This document shows positions 33,117-41,311 of a stretch of 64,000 nt of DNA, in pieces. Below the pieces are notes generated by a model. It had not been told where the DNA came from, did no database searches, and was given only the letters and a program-made list of their open reading frames with translations. Position 1 is the stretch's first letter. The number at the start of each line of letters is the position of its first letter. The stretch is taken from assembly GCA_040772085.1 (NCBI GenBank), contig JAXGYU010000001.1, forward strand, positions 1,116,001 to 1,180,000. Reading direction: 5' to 3'. The position numbers and the translations under genes are program-made. The DNA comes from JAXGMV01 sp040772085. Lineage in GTDB: Bacteria; Chloroflexota; Anaerolineae; Anaerolineales; Anaerolineaceae.

Positions 33117-35153
33117 TTAGCGGGTCTGAACCCGAACGGCTTCCGCTTCCTTGCGCGGCCAGAGAGCCAGCAAGGTGCCCAGGGTCGCCAGAATCGATCC
33201 GATCCAGAGCCAGTTGATGAGCGGGTTGTTATAAATTTTGAAGGTCGCGCCTTCGCTGCTGACCGGCAGCCAGTCGACCAACACAATATACAAATCTTCG
33301 GTCAGGGTCGAACGGACGCCGGGAATCGTCATCGGCGACATTGAATCGTAGTAGATCTCACGACGCGGTTTGAGCACGCCCAGATCCTTGCCATCCTTTG
33401 AGACGTGAACGATGGCTTCGGCTACGTTTCGGTTGTCGTTGGTATCCCGTGCCTGCAGGCTGTCATAGGTGACAGTGAAGCCCGCCAGGTTCAGGCTCTC
33501 GCCTTTGGCAAGCATACCCTGCGTCGTGGTCTGGAAGACCTCGATGCCAATGATGCCGATTGCCATCAGCGCCACGCCGAGGTGGATGATGTAACCGCCA
33601 TAACGTCTGCGATTGGAGGAAAAGAGCCGTCCCAGCGCAAGCAGGAAATTTTCGTTCTTGTTGCGCATGCGCGTCCGCGTGCCTCGCAGGATGTCATACA
33701 CCGTGGAGAAGATGATCATCGCGATCAGCCAGAACGCCAGCACAGCCACCCAGAAGCGAAAGCCGGCAGCATAAGCGGCAGCGGTCACGATCAGTGACAG
33801 CACGAAGGGGATCAGCAGCGCTTTGCCCAGCACTTTCCAGCTTGAGCGCCCCCAGGCTGCCAGCGGCACGACTGCCATCAGCAGCAGAATGCCGGCGAAG
33901 ACGGGGCCGGTGGTGCGTTCGTACCAGGGCGGTCCAACGGTCACCTTCTGCCCGGTGAACAATTCTGAGATCAGCGGGTACATCACGCCCCAGAAACAGA
34001 TCACCAGCACACCGATGAAGAGGAAATTATTGAAGAGGAAGAGCGCCTCACGCGAGAGCGTCGAATCCAGGTTGCTTTCAGAGCGCAGCATGTCCCAGCG
34101 CCGCAGCAGCAGCCATAGCGAGACGACCAGCATGATGCTGATGAAGCCGAAGAACATTGGACCAATGGCGCTCTGTGAGAACGCATGGACCGACGACAGC
34201 ACGCCGGAGCGCGTCAGGAAGGTGCCCAGGATCACCAGCGCGTAGGTCAGGATGATCAGGATCATGTTCCACTGCTTGAAGATACCGCGCCGTTCCTGGA
34301 TCATGATTGAGTGCAGGAAGGCAGTTCCCGCCAGCCAGGGCATGAAGGCCGAAGTCTCGACCGGATCCCAGGCCCAATAACCTCCCCAGCCGAGCACGTC
34401 ATACGCCCAGCGGCTGCCGAGCATCAAGCCGATGCTGAGGAACAGCCAGGCGACCAGCGCCCAGCGATGTGTGATGCGGATCCAGCGGTCGTCGCTGCGA
34501 TTGGTGATCAGCGCCGCCAGCGCGAACGCGTAGGGGATGACGAAGGAGACGAAGCCCAGGTACAGCATGGGCGGGTGATAGAGCATACCCGGATGACGCA
34601 GCAGCGGGTTCATGCCCATACCGTCACGCGGGATGATCGGCGATGCGCCTGCCGGCGCGAACATGGCAATCGTTTCCGTCTGCGCACCGGGCTCCAGCCA
34701 GTAACGCGCGAACGGGTTCTCAAACGCCAGGATCATGATGATAAAGAAACCCAGCGTGACCATGGTGATGATGATCACCCAGGGCAGGAAGTCACGGTCG
34801 CGTTTCCAACTGCGCAGCGCCACCGCAAACCCGAAGGCTGACATCAGCCAGGACCACACCAGCAACGAGCCGGATTGTCCGCCCCACAGGGCTGTGACCT
34901 TCAGGTAGGTCGGCATGGTGCTGCTGGAGGTGGTGTAAGCGTATGTGACCTGAAAATCATCACGCAGCAGCACGATCAGCAGACAGATGATGGAAATGGT
35001 GATGAGCGGGAAAGTTGCGGCCATCGCCAGGCGGGCGCTTTCGACCCAGGCGAGCTGGTTGCGTCTGACGCCGATGGCGGCAGCAACGATCGCGTATAGC
35101 AGGGTCAGCAGGGTGACCCAGACAACAATAAAGCCAAAGTTTGTCGCGAACAT
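33117..35153 (-). CDS. ccmF: Cytochrome c heme lyase CcmF
   Basis: A 678-residue protein with about 15 membrane helices. The WWD motif is GWGGYWAWDPVETSAFMPWL (about residues 255-274). Conserved blocks include LWGGQSGSLLVWSWLMS, the His-rich HPGMLYHPPMLYLGF and YGGYIIHLGVALMAIGI. It attaches heme to apocytochrome c. Upstream is ccmE (54-bp gap) and downstream is ccmH. Length is normal for CcmF. Confidence 0.96.
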   Translation of the reverse strand: MFATNFGFIVVWVTLLTLLYAIVAAAIGVRRNQLAWVESARLAMAATFPLITISIICLLIVLLRDDFQVTYAYTTSSSTMPTYLKVTALWGGQSGSLLVWSWLMSAFGFAVALRSWKRDRDFLPWVIIITMVTLGFFIIMILAFENPFARYWLEPGAQTETIAMFAPAGASPIIPRDGMGMNPLLRHPGMLYHPPMLYLGFVSFVIPYAFALAALITNRSDDRWIRITHRWALVAWLFLSIGLMLGSRWAYDVLGWGGYWAWDPVETSAFMPWLAGTAFLHSIMIQERRGIFKQWNMILIILTYALVILGTFLTRSGVLSSVHAFSQSAIGPMFFGFISIMLVVSLWLLLRRWDMLRSESNLDSTLSREALFLFNNFLFIGVLVICFWGVMYPLISELFTGQKVTVGPPWYERTTGPVFAGILLLMAVVPLAAWGRSSWKVLGKALLIPFVLSLIVTAAAYAAGFRFWVAVLAFWLIAMIIFSTVYDILRGTRTRMRNKNENFLLALGRLFSSNRRRYGGYIIHLGVALMAIGIIGIEVFQTTTQGMLAKGESLNLAGFTVTYDSLQARDTNDNRNVAEAIVHVSKDGKDLGVLKPRREIYYDSMSPMTIPGVRSTLTEDLYIVLVDWLPVSSEGATFKIYNNPLINWLWIGSILATLGTLLALWPRKEAEAVRVQTR

Positions 35154-35207
35154 TTATTCGCACCCCTGCGTCGATTGGGACGAATGCAGCATGATTGCCT
35201 CTCTCTG

Positions 35208-35744
35208 TCAGGGTTGCGCGGTTGCGGTTTGAGCCGCGATCGCCTGCTCGGGGAGCGCCTCTTCGTACTTTGAAGGACACTTGAGCAGGAGTTCTTCAGC
35301 CACGAAATTACCGTCGCTGTCCAGTTTGCCGGTCATGATTGCTTGCGCTTCATTCTTCAGCAAATCGGGTTTGACGCCGTTGTACTTGACGTGCAGCTTC
35401 GGCAGCGTGGGGTCGAGCGATGCCAGATGCAGCACTTCAGCCATGCCGCCCATCGCGTCAATCTCTTTCTGGCTGCCGGGGATGTGTGCCACAGTGAATT
35501 CCATGTCGAGGGTCGCGGGGTCGCTCTTGATGCTGTCACCCAGCACCGAACCGGATACACGGATGCTCTGACCAGTCAATTCAGACTTCTTCTGATTGAC
35601 TTCTTCGACCGTTAAGAAGTACTGGGCGTTGGCTTTTGTGGATGAAACAATCAAATAAATAATAGCAGCGACTATCAGCAGACCCCCTATCAGGAACTTG
35701 GATCGGCTGGTGCCGGATTGCTTTACAGGTACATTTTGTGACAC
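35208..35744 (-). CDS. ccmE: Heme chaperone CcmE, Cys-type variant
   Basis: A 178-residue protein: N-terminal membrane helix (about 17-35) and OB-fold domain. The heme-binding motif is KCPSKY (Cys156, Tyr160), where standard CcmE has His-x-x-x-Tyr. The CxxxY form is known from archaea and some bacteria such as Desulfovibrio (variant System I). I start at GTG 35742-35744 because GAGGAG lies 6 bases upstream. A longer ORF upstream has no SD. It is the first gene of the ccm operon. The promoter lies in 35745-35861 but no clear -10/-35 pair stands out there. Confidence 0.92.
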   Translation of the reverse strand: MSQNVPVKQSGTSRSKFLIGGLLIVAAIIYLIVSSTKANAQYFLTVEEVNQKKSELTGQSIRVSGSVLGDSIKSDPATLDMEFTVAHIPGSQKEIDAMGGMAEVLHLASLDPTLPKLHVKYNGVKPDLLKNEAQAIMTGKLDSDGNFVAEELLLKCPSKYEEALPEQAIAAQTATAQP

Positions 35745-35861
35745 GTTTAGCTCCTCAATTAAATAACAATAGCTCTGATTTTTACCAGTCTGAAATTCTC
35801 TCACATAATGATTAAATGAGGATTAAAAAGGTCATGATTGTTTAATTTGATTACGCGGAAT

Positions 35862-37469
35862 TTACTCGTTCAGGTGCCGCACCTGATACAGCTCACCATC
35901 TGCAAAACCACGCCCACGGTAGTACGCGCGGGTACCGATCGCCGAGATGACTGCCAGACTGGCGAAGCCACGCGCGGCAGCCAGTCCGGCGGCAGTTTCG
36001 ATCAATTGACTGCCCAGCCCCAGGTGCTGGGCGGCGCCTTCCTGGTCTGATCCGACGGCGAGTGACTGGCCGTAGATATGAATTTCGCGGATCATAGCCG
36101 CATCCTTCAGGTCGGTCAGCCCTAACGCCTCACTGGCATCATGATTCGGCAGCGACAGGCGCAGATATCCGGCAATCTTGCCCTCGGGCGTGCGGTAATG
36201 CAGGAAATGTTCCTCCGCGCCGGCCGGATGATAAATATAGTCCTCCAGCCGCAGCGCGGCGGCGTCCACAGCCTGACCTTTGATCTCATGACAACGGATA
36301 CAGCCGCAGGCCTGTCCGCGGCGCTTGATCTCCTGCAGCACGTCCATGCGCAGGCTGGTGCGCTTGTTGCCGGCCACCACATGGGTTGAGGAGAAATCGC
36401 GGATGACACGGTTGATACGGCAATAAGGCGGTGTGGTTGGCTTCAGGTCGGCGAGCAGCTCGGTCAGCTCTTCGGTGCTGTAAGGCTGGTATTCCCCTCG
36501 CAGCCAGTATCGGTACAGTTCAGCGCTTTCCATCAATTGTGTCGGATAGATCTTGAGTTCATCCGGGCAGTAACCCTGCCAGAGCCGGGCGTAATCGGCG
36601 TGATCGCTCTCGAGCGTGGCACCCAGCAGATTCGGCATCCAGTGCAGCACGATCTTGAAACCAGCCAGCCGCAATTCCCCGACAGCCCGCAGCAGTTCAT
36701 CCGCGGTATGCCCGCGGCGGTTCAGCGCCAGAATGCGGTCGTCCAGACTTTGCGCGCCAAGCTGCACCTTGGTGACACCCAGACGCCGCAGGTGAGCGAT
36801 CTCATCCGCGTCGATCTGGTCTGGGCGCGTTTCGATCACCAGCCCGACATTACGGTGCGGCGCCCCTTCGTTGACCTTCTGGGCTTCAGCCAGCGTCTCT
36901 GATGCCACACCATTCATGGCGTCCAGACAGCCTTTGATGAAGTCCTCCTGGTAGTCGCGTGGATAGGCGCTCCAGCTCCCGCCCAGAATCAGCAATTCAA
37001 TCTTGTCGGTTGGGTGACCGACCGCCTCATAGGAGTCCAGCCGCGATTTGACCTGCTTGTAGGGGTCAAAGTTATTCTGAAAAGCGCGCGCGCCGCCCGG
37101 TTCGTCCGGCAGATAGCTCTTCGGCATGCGCTCATCCGTGGGACAGAAGATGCAATGACCCGGGCACGGATGCGGACCGGAGAGTACGGTCACGGTCGTG
37201 ACGCCGGAGAGCGAGCGCACCGGCTTCATGCGAATGCGCGCCAGCAACACCGGGTCCTCTTCAATGATCCCCTGATTGACCTGATGCCTGTAAGCGGACA
37301 CCAGCACATGCTTGGAGATGTAGCCGGCATCGCCCGAAAGCGGATACTTGCGCAGCGCTTTGAAGACATCCTCACCGTTGCGGACTTCTTCCAGCACCTT
37401 GAGGGCGATGGCTTGCTTTTCAGGGTTGGTTTGCCGGGCTTCCTGCCAGGCTTGCGGATCAAGACTCAT
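35862..37469 (-). CDS. elp3: Elp3-like radical SAM tRNA uridine-34 acetyltransferase
   Basis: A 535-residue protein. N-terminal Elp3 domain, then a radical SAM core with the cluster motif HPCPGHCIFCPTDE (Cys102, Cys106, Cys109) and ETRPDQIDADEIAHLRRLG. A zinc motif (CGCIRCHE) precedes a C-terminal GNAT domain (about 385-535, ending GSQLIETAAGLAAARGFASL). Elp3 carboxymethylates the C5 of U34 in tRNA using acetyl-CoA and SAM. It is encoded head-to-head with a Trm9-like methyltransferase (65-bp gap) and appears to be leaderless. Identification is firm. Confidence 0.94.
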   Translation of the reverse strand: MSLDPQAWQEARQTNPEKQAIALKVLEEVRNGEDVFKALRKYPLSGDAGYISKHVLVSAYRHQVNQGIIEEDPVLLARIRMKPVRSLSGVTTVTVLSGPHPCPGHCIFCPTDERMPKSYLPDEPGGARAFQNNFDPYKQVKSRLDSYEAVGHPTDKIELLILGGSWSAYPRDYQEDFIKGCLDAMNGVASETLAEAQKVNEGAPHRNVGLVIETRPDQIDADEIAHLRRLGVTKVQLGAQSLDDRILALNRRGHTADELLRAVGELRLAGFKIVLHWMPNLLGATLESDHADYARLWQGYCPDELKIYPTQLMESAELYRYWLRGEYQPYSTEELTELLADLKPTTPPYCRINRVIRDFSSTHVVAGNKRTSLRMDVLQEIKRRGQACGCIRCHEIKGQAVDAAALRLEDYIYHPAGAEEHFLHYRTPEGKIAGYLRLSLPNHDASEALGLTDLKDAAMIREIHIYGQSLAVGSDQEGAAQHLGLGSQLIETAAGLAAARGFASLAVISAIGTRAYYRGRGFADGELYQVRHLNE

Positions 37470-37504
37470 GCGCCTATTGTAACGGAGTACAACGTCAGTC
37501 TCAA
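37469..37504 (-). promoter_or_regulatory. Leaderless promoter of elp3
   Basis: On the minus strand TTGAGA (37499-37504), exactly 17 bp, TACAAT (37476-37481), then 6 bp to ATG 37469. The predicted start is the A of ATG, so no 5' UTR or SD is possible. Confidence 0.7.
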
Positions 37505-37522
37505 CCTTGGCGTCAGGCTGGC

Positions 37523-37535
37523 TATAATTACGCTA
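37523..37535 (+). promoter_or_regulatory. Leaderless promoter of the Trm9-like gene
   Basis: Consensus TATAAT (37523-37528) is followed by 6 bp and ATG 37535, so the predicted start is the A of ATG. No good -35 is seen. It shares the 65-bp divergent region with elp3. Confidence 0.6.
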
Positions 37536-38272
37536 TGAAAGAAACCACCATCCGGCAATTGCTGGAAATCAACCGACAGTTTTATGAACGCTTCGGCGCG
37601 GCATTTGCCGCGACCCGGCGGCGCATACAGCCCGGGATCGCTCACGTGCTGAGCGAAGTGCAGCCCAGCGGAGACTGGCTGGACATTGGCTGCGGCAGCG
37701 GCACGCTGGCAGGCTGGTGGCAGGAGCATGTGCCTCAGGCGTCCTACACCGGCCTGGATTTCAGCGCCGCGCTGCTGGCTGAAGCCCGGCTGCTGCCGGA
37801 AGCTGATCGAGCGACCTTCCTGCAGGCGGACCTGCTCGACCCGGACTGGCCTTCGACCTTGCCGGCAAAGAAATATGACGGTCTGATGGCATTCGCCGTG
37901 CTGCACCATTTGTCCGGACGGCTGACGCGCGAACGGGTGCTGGCGCAAGTCAGCGCGCTGCTGCCCAGCGGCGCTACTTTCATCCATTCCGTCTGGCAAT
38001 TCCAGCATAGCCCCAAGCTGCTGCGGCGCGTCCAGCCGTGGTCACTAGCAGGCATCGATGAATCAGAACTGGAGCCTGGTGACACACTGCTCGACTGGCG
38101 GCACGGTCTCACTGATGACGCCAAACAGCCGGGACTGCGCTACGTTCATCTCTTCGACCGGGCTGAGCTTGCCGCTTTGGCAGAAAACGCGGGTTTCAAC
38201 GTCGTCGGCGAATTCGAATCTGATGGTCAGGGCGGACGCCTGGCGCTCTACCAGGTGTGGCAAAAACGTTAA
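37535..38272 (+). CDS. Trm9-like class I SAM-dependent methyltransferase
   Basis: A 245-residue Rossmann methyltransferase. Motif I is WLDIGCGSGTL (50-56 core). The central block reads YDGLMAFAVLHHLSGRLTR and then FIHSVWQFQ. Near the C-terminus DTLLDWRHG precedes RYVHLFDRAELAALAENAGF. The AVLHHLS block, the VW-x-Q block and the RY-x-H-L/V-F block are those of Trm9/ABH8 enzymes, which methylate cm5U34 in tRNA to mcm5U. As the divergent neighbour makes cm5U34 (Elp3), the pair fits one modification pathway. A plain type 11 methyltransferase of other function is the alternative. Confidence 0.75.
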   Translation: MKETTIRQLLEINRQFYERFGAAFAATRRRIQPGIAHVLSEVQPSGDWLDIGCGSGTLAGWWQEHVPQASYTGLDFSAALLAEARLLPEADRATFLQADLLDPDWPSTLPAKKYDGLMAFAVLHHLSGRLTRERVLAQVSALLPSGATFIHSVWQFQHSPKLLRRVQPWSLAGIDESELEPGDTLLDWRHGLTDDAKQPGLRYVHLFDRAELAALAENAGFNVVGEFESDGQGGRLALYQVWQKR

Positions 38273-38726
38273 CTTCGCTGGCTTCCGCCGGCAGGGCATA
38301 CAAGCCCAACTCAACCGCCCGCTGCAGTGAGTGCGCCAGTGTGTTGGCGCCCAGCCGCTTCTTCAGATTGCGCAAGTGATAGGCGGTGGTATTGCGGTGG
38401 ATGCCAAGCCGTTGGCTGATCTCCTTGGCATTCATGCCAGCGATGACACAGGCCAGAATTTCCCTCTCACGCGGTGTCAGATGCACCGCCCGCGATAATT
38501 GCGGGACAAAGCAATCACTCATCACCGCACCGTCCGGGTCGTCGAGCGGCAGGATGACGACGGTCTTGCTGTTCAGCAGGGCGGCCTGGTAGGTTGTGTC
38601 CGGCTCATAGCCAGTCAGAGGTTGAGGGGAGCCGCTATTCACCAGTTCGGTCAGATGGTCGGCAGATAATGCGGATTCATACATCAGAACAGTTTGCAGG
38701 TTGGGCAGGAAAAGGATACGCGTCAT
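38196..38726 (-). CDS. LuxR-type HTH transcription factor
   Basis: A 176-residue regulator. The N-terminal part (about 1-78) has no receiver signature. The LuxR-type HTH is at about 80-140: LTPREREILACVIAGMNAKE, ISQRLGIHRNTTAYHLRNLK. This is the GerE/NarL fold. The last about 26 residues are encoded antisense to the 3' end of the Trm9-like gene (77-bp convergent overlap) and may be dispensable. Targets unknown. A promoter lies at 38773-38801. Confidence 0.82.
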   Translation of the reverse strand: MTRILFLPNLQTVLMYESALSADHLTELVNSGSPQPLTGYEPDTTYQAALLNSKTVVILPLDDPDGAVMSDCFVPQLSRAVHLTPREREILACVIAGMNAKEISQRLGIHRNTTAYHLRNLKKRLGANTLAHSLQRAVELGLYALPAEASEVNVFATPGRAPGVRPDHQIRIRRRR

Positions 38727-38772
38727 GGTTTCAGGGTTCTTTCGAGGTTATAAATAGTACGTTTGTTCTATT

Positions 38773-38801
38773 TATTATCCCGCAAATGGGTCTATTGTCA
38801 A
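38773..38801 (-). promoter_or_regulatory. Promoter of the LuxR-type gene
   Basis: On the minus strand TTGACA (38796-38801), 17 bp, ATAATA (38773-38778). The start codon is about 47 bp downstream of the -10. Confidence 0.6.
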
Positions 38802-38834
38802 GGTACAAAGGTGAAGATCAACCATTAATTTGAG

Positions 38835-38863
38835 TTGACCCCTCACCCGGAACAACTTAAAAT
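38835..38863 (+). promoter_or_regulatory. Promoter of kamA
   Basis: TTGACC (38835-38840), exactly 17 bp, TAAAAT (38858-38863). The predicted start near 38870 gives a leader of about 130 bases. I saw no riboswitch fold in it. Confidence 0.65.
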
Positions 38864-39000
38864 TATGGCATGAGGTTTTCCCACAACAGCCGGCAAACCA
38901 ATAGCTTCTTCCGCCCCGACCACGATCCGCCGCGAGATTGACTGTCCGGTATCGTCGTTCTTCGCCTTTATCCGTTTCAACCTTTATGGAGAATATTCAA

Positions 39001-40350
39001 ATGACAGCCAATCCTTTTGTTTCCAAACGAGCCCCCTTTTATCAGGACATTCCAGACGAGAAGTGGAATGACTGGCGCTGGCAGCTCTCTCACCGCCTGA
39101 ATTCCGTCGAAGAGATCGAGCAGGTGCTGAAACTCAACGACAGCGAGAAAAAGGCGCTCTCCCAGCACAACCTCTTCCGCGTCGATGTCACCCCCTACTT
39201 CATCTCACTGATCGATCCGGACGACCCGCATGACCCGATTCGCAAGCAGATTATCCCGCTGGCCGATGAGATCGTGCCTTTCACCGGCATGATGGAGGAT
39301 TCGTTGGCAGAAGACCGCCACTCCCCCGTGCCTGGCCTGGTACACCGCTATCCCGACCGCGTGCTGATGCTGGTGACGACGCAATGCGCTTCCTATTGCC
39401 GCTACTGCACCCGCTCCCGCATCGTCGGCGACCCCGGCGCCACCTTCTCGCGCGCCGAGTTTGACGCGCAGATCGAATACCTGCAGCGCACCCCGCAAGT
39501 GCGCGATGTGCTGCTCTCCGGCGGAGACCCGCTGACGCTGGCACCCAAGGTGCTCGAAGAGCTGATCCGCCGCCTGCGCGAGATTCCGCATATCGAGATC
39601 ATCCGCATCGGCAGCCGCGTGCCAGTCTTCATGCCAATGCGCGTTACCGATGAACTGTGTGACATGCTGCAGAAATACCATCCGCTGTGGATGAACATCC
39701 ACGTCAACCACCCGAACGAGATCTCGCTGGAACTGGCACAGGCGTGTGACAAGCTCAGCCGCGCCGGCGTGCCGCTCGGCAACCAGAGCGTGCTGCTGGC
39801 AGGCGTGAACGACTGCGTCCACATCCAGCGCAAACTTGTGCAGGACCTGGTTCGCATCCGCGTCCGCCCGTACTACATCTATCAGTGTGACCTGGTTGAA
39901 GGCGCCGGACACTTCCGCACGCCGGTCGCCAAAGGCGTCGAGATCATCGAAGGTCTGCGAGGTCACACCTCCGGCTATGCTGTGCCAACATTCGTCGTCG
40001 ACGCGCCTGGCGGCGGCGGCAAGATCCCGATGATGCCCAATTATCAGATCAGCATGTCTGACCACAAGATCGTGCTGCGCAACTACGAGGGTTACATCAC
40101 TACCTACGAAGAGCCGCTCACCTATCAGGCGCACGACCCCGCGACCTGCCCATACTGCCAGAGTAAACGTCTGGAACCGGGACAATCGGGTGTCTTTGGA
40201 TTGCTTGACAGTGAGGAAATGTTTATCAAGCCGGAAGGCTTTGACCAGTTGCATAACCGCGGCGGCGGACAGCACCGTCTGCGCGATGATGCCGGCAAAT
40301 GGAAGCCGTTGGGCATCGGCCCCGGCAGCGAGGAAAAACCCGCTGAGTAA
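39001..40350 (+). CDS. kamA: Lysine 2,3-aminomutase
   Basis: A 449-residue radical SAM/PLP enzyme that converts L-lysine to L-beta-lysine, the first step of lysine fermentation or of N-acetyl-beta-lysine osmolyte synthesis. The cluster motif is QCASYCRYCTRSR (Cys129, Cys133, Cys136). Other landmarks: DVLLSGGDPL, VLLAGVNDC, QCDLVEGAGHFRTPV and the C-terminal SDHKIVLRNYEGYITTY. A CPYC near the C-terminus matches the zinc site of the tetrameric enzyme. I start at ATG 39001 because GGAG lies 9 bases upstream; ATG 38986 overlaps that SD. It is the first gene before an FkbM methyltransferase. Confidence 0.94.
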   Translation: MTANPFVSKRAPFYQDIPDEKWNDWRWQLSHRLNSVEEIEQVLKLNDSEKKALSQHNLFRVDVTPYFISLIDPDDPHDPIRKQIIPLADEIVPFTGMMEDSLAEDRHSPVPGLVHRYPDRVLMLVTTQCASYCRYCTRSRIVGDPGATFSRAEFDAQIEYLQRTPQVRDVLLSGGDPLTLAPKVLEELIRRLREIPHIEIIRIGSRVPVFMPMRVTDELCDMLQKYHPLWMNIHVNHPNEISLELAQACDKLSRAGVPLGNQSVLLAGVNDCVHIQRKLVQDLVRIRVRPYYIYQCDLVEGAGHFRTPVAKGVEIIEGLRGHTSGYAVPTFVVDAPGGGGKIPMMPNYQISMSDHKIVLRNYEGYITTYEEPLTYQAHDPATCPYCQSKRLEPGQSGVFGLLDSEEMFIKPEGFDQLHNRGGGQHRLRDDAGKWKPLGIGPGSEEKPAE

Positions 40351-41203
40351 AACCAACCCTGTCCTGACCCTGGCAGCCAACGCGGCGCGACGGCTGCCAG
40401 GTCCTGTCAAACGCCTGCTGTATCAGATCAAACCGCTGGCTGGCTGGATCCGCGGCATGCTCAACCGTGCCGCCCCGGAAGGGCTGGTGCCGGTCACGAT
40501 CGCTGCCGGCATTCTGGAAGGCTGGCAGGCGGTTCTCAACCTCAAGACCGAGAAGGATTACTGGCTGGGCACCTATGAACCCGACCTGCAGCAGGCAATC
40601 GGCGAATTCATCCAGCCCGGCATGACCGTCTATGACGTCGGCGCGAACATCGGGCTGGTAGCGCTGATGTTCGCCCGCGCGGCTGGCTCGGAGGGCAAGG
40701 TCATCGCCATTGAGGCGCTGCCGGCCAATGTCCAGCGCCTGCGCGAGAACAGCGCGCTCAACACGCCGCATGCCCCGATCGAGATCGTCGAAGCGGCAGC
40801 GGGCGACAGCCTCGAACCGCAGACTTTCCTGGTGCATAACTCGACCAGTATGGGCAAGACCAGCGGCTCCGCCGGCCGAGACGAACAGTATCAGACCAGC
40901 ATCACGGTTGCCGGCACGACACTGGACCACCTGGCCTATCAAGCCGGCTATCCGCTGCCTGATGCCGTCAAGATGGATATCGAGGGCGGCGAGGTGCTGG
41001 CGATCCCGGGCATGACACGGTTGCTGCGGGAGGCAAAGCCGCTGATGCTGATTGAAGTACACGGCACCGAGGCGGGCGGCGTGGTCTATGAAGCGCTGAC
41101 GGCTGCCGGCTACAAGCTGCATCACATGCGGTCTGGGTATCCGCCGGTCAGAAACCGCGCGGAACTGGACTGGAAGGCGTACATCGTCGCGCTGCCGGCA
41201 TGA
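40289..41203 (+). CDS. FkbM-family methyltransferase
   Basis: A SAM-dependent methyltransferase of the FkbM type. Motif I is YDVGANIGLVALMFARAAG, then VIAIEALPANVQRL, VKMDIEGGEVLAIPG and LMLIEVHG. FkbM enzymes O-methylate sugars or lipids; the substrate is unknown. The start is uncertain. I chose ATG 40289, which overlaps kamA by 62 bases. The next in-frame ATG is 40457, which would drop about 56 residues, including a basic stretch (ANAARRLPGPVKRLLYQIK) usual before the domain. A CTG at 40343 has GAGGAAA upstream and is an alternative start. Co-transcribed with kamA. Confidence 0.78.
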   Translation: MPANGSRWASAPAARKNPLSKTNPVLTLAANAARRLPGPVKRLLYQIKPLAGWIRGMLNRAAPEGLVPVTIAAGILEGWQAVLNLKTEKDYWLGTYEPDLQQAIGEFIQPGMTVYDVGANIGLVALMFARAAGSEGKVIAIEALPANVQRLRENSALNTPHAPIEIVEAAAGDSLEPQTFLVHNSTSMGKTSGSAGRDEQYQTSITVAGTTLDHLAYQAGYPLPDAVKMDIEGGEVLAIPGMTRLLREAKPLMLIEVHGTEAGGVVYEALTAAGYKLHHMRSGYPPVRNRAELDWKAYIVALPA

Positions 41204-41249
41204 CTTCCCAAGGCGCGCACTTCGAATGATTGCGCCGCTTTCCCAAAAA

Positions 41250-41255
41250 TATAAT
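41250..41255 (+). promoter_or_regulatory. -10 box for the aldo/keto reductase gene
   Basis: Consensus TATAAT in the 108-bp gap before the aldo/keto reductase gene. No clear -35. Confidence 0.4.
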
Positions 41256-41311
41256 CTGACAGATAATTAGAGCAATACTCTGCTTCGGGTTTTCGATGGA
41301 AGGAGATTGAG

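Noticed and set aside
38870..39000. Lysine riboswitch in the kamA leader
   Set aside because: The 130-base leader does not show the long multi-arm fold or conserved core of the lysine element.
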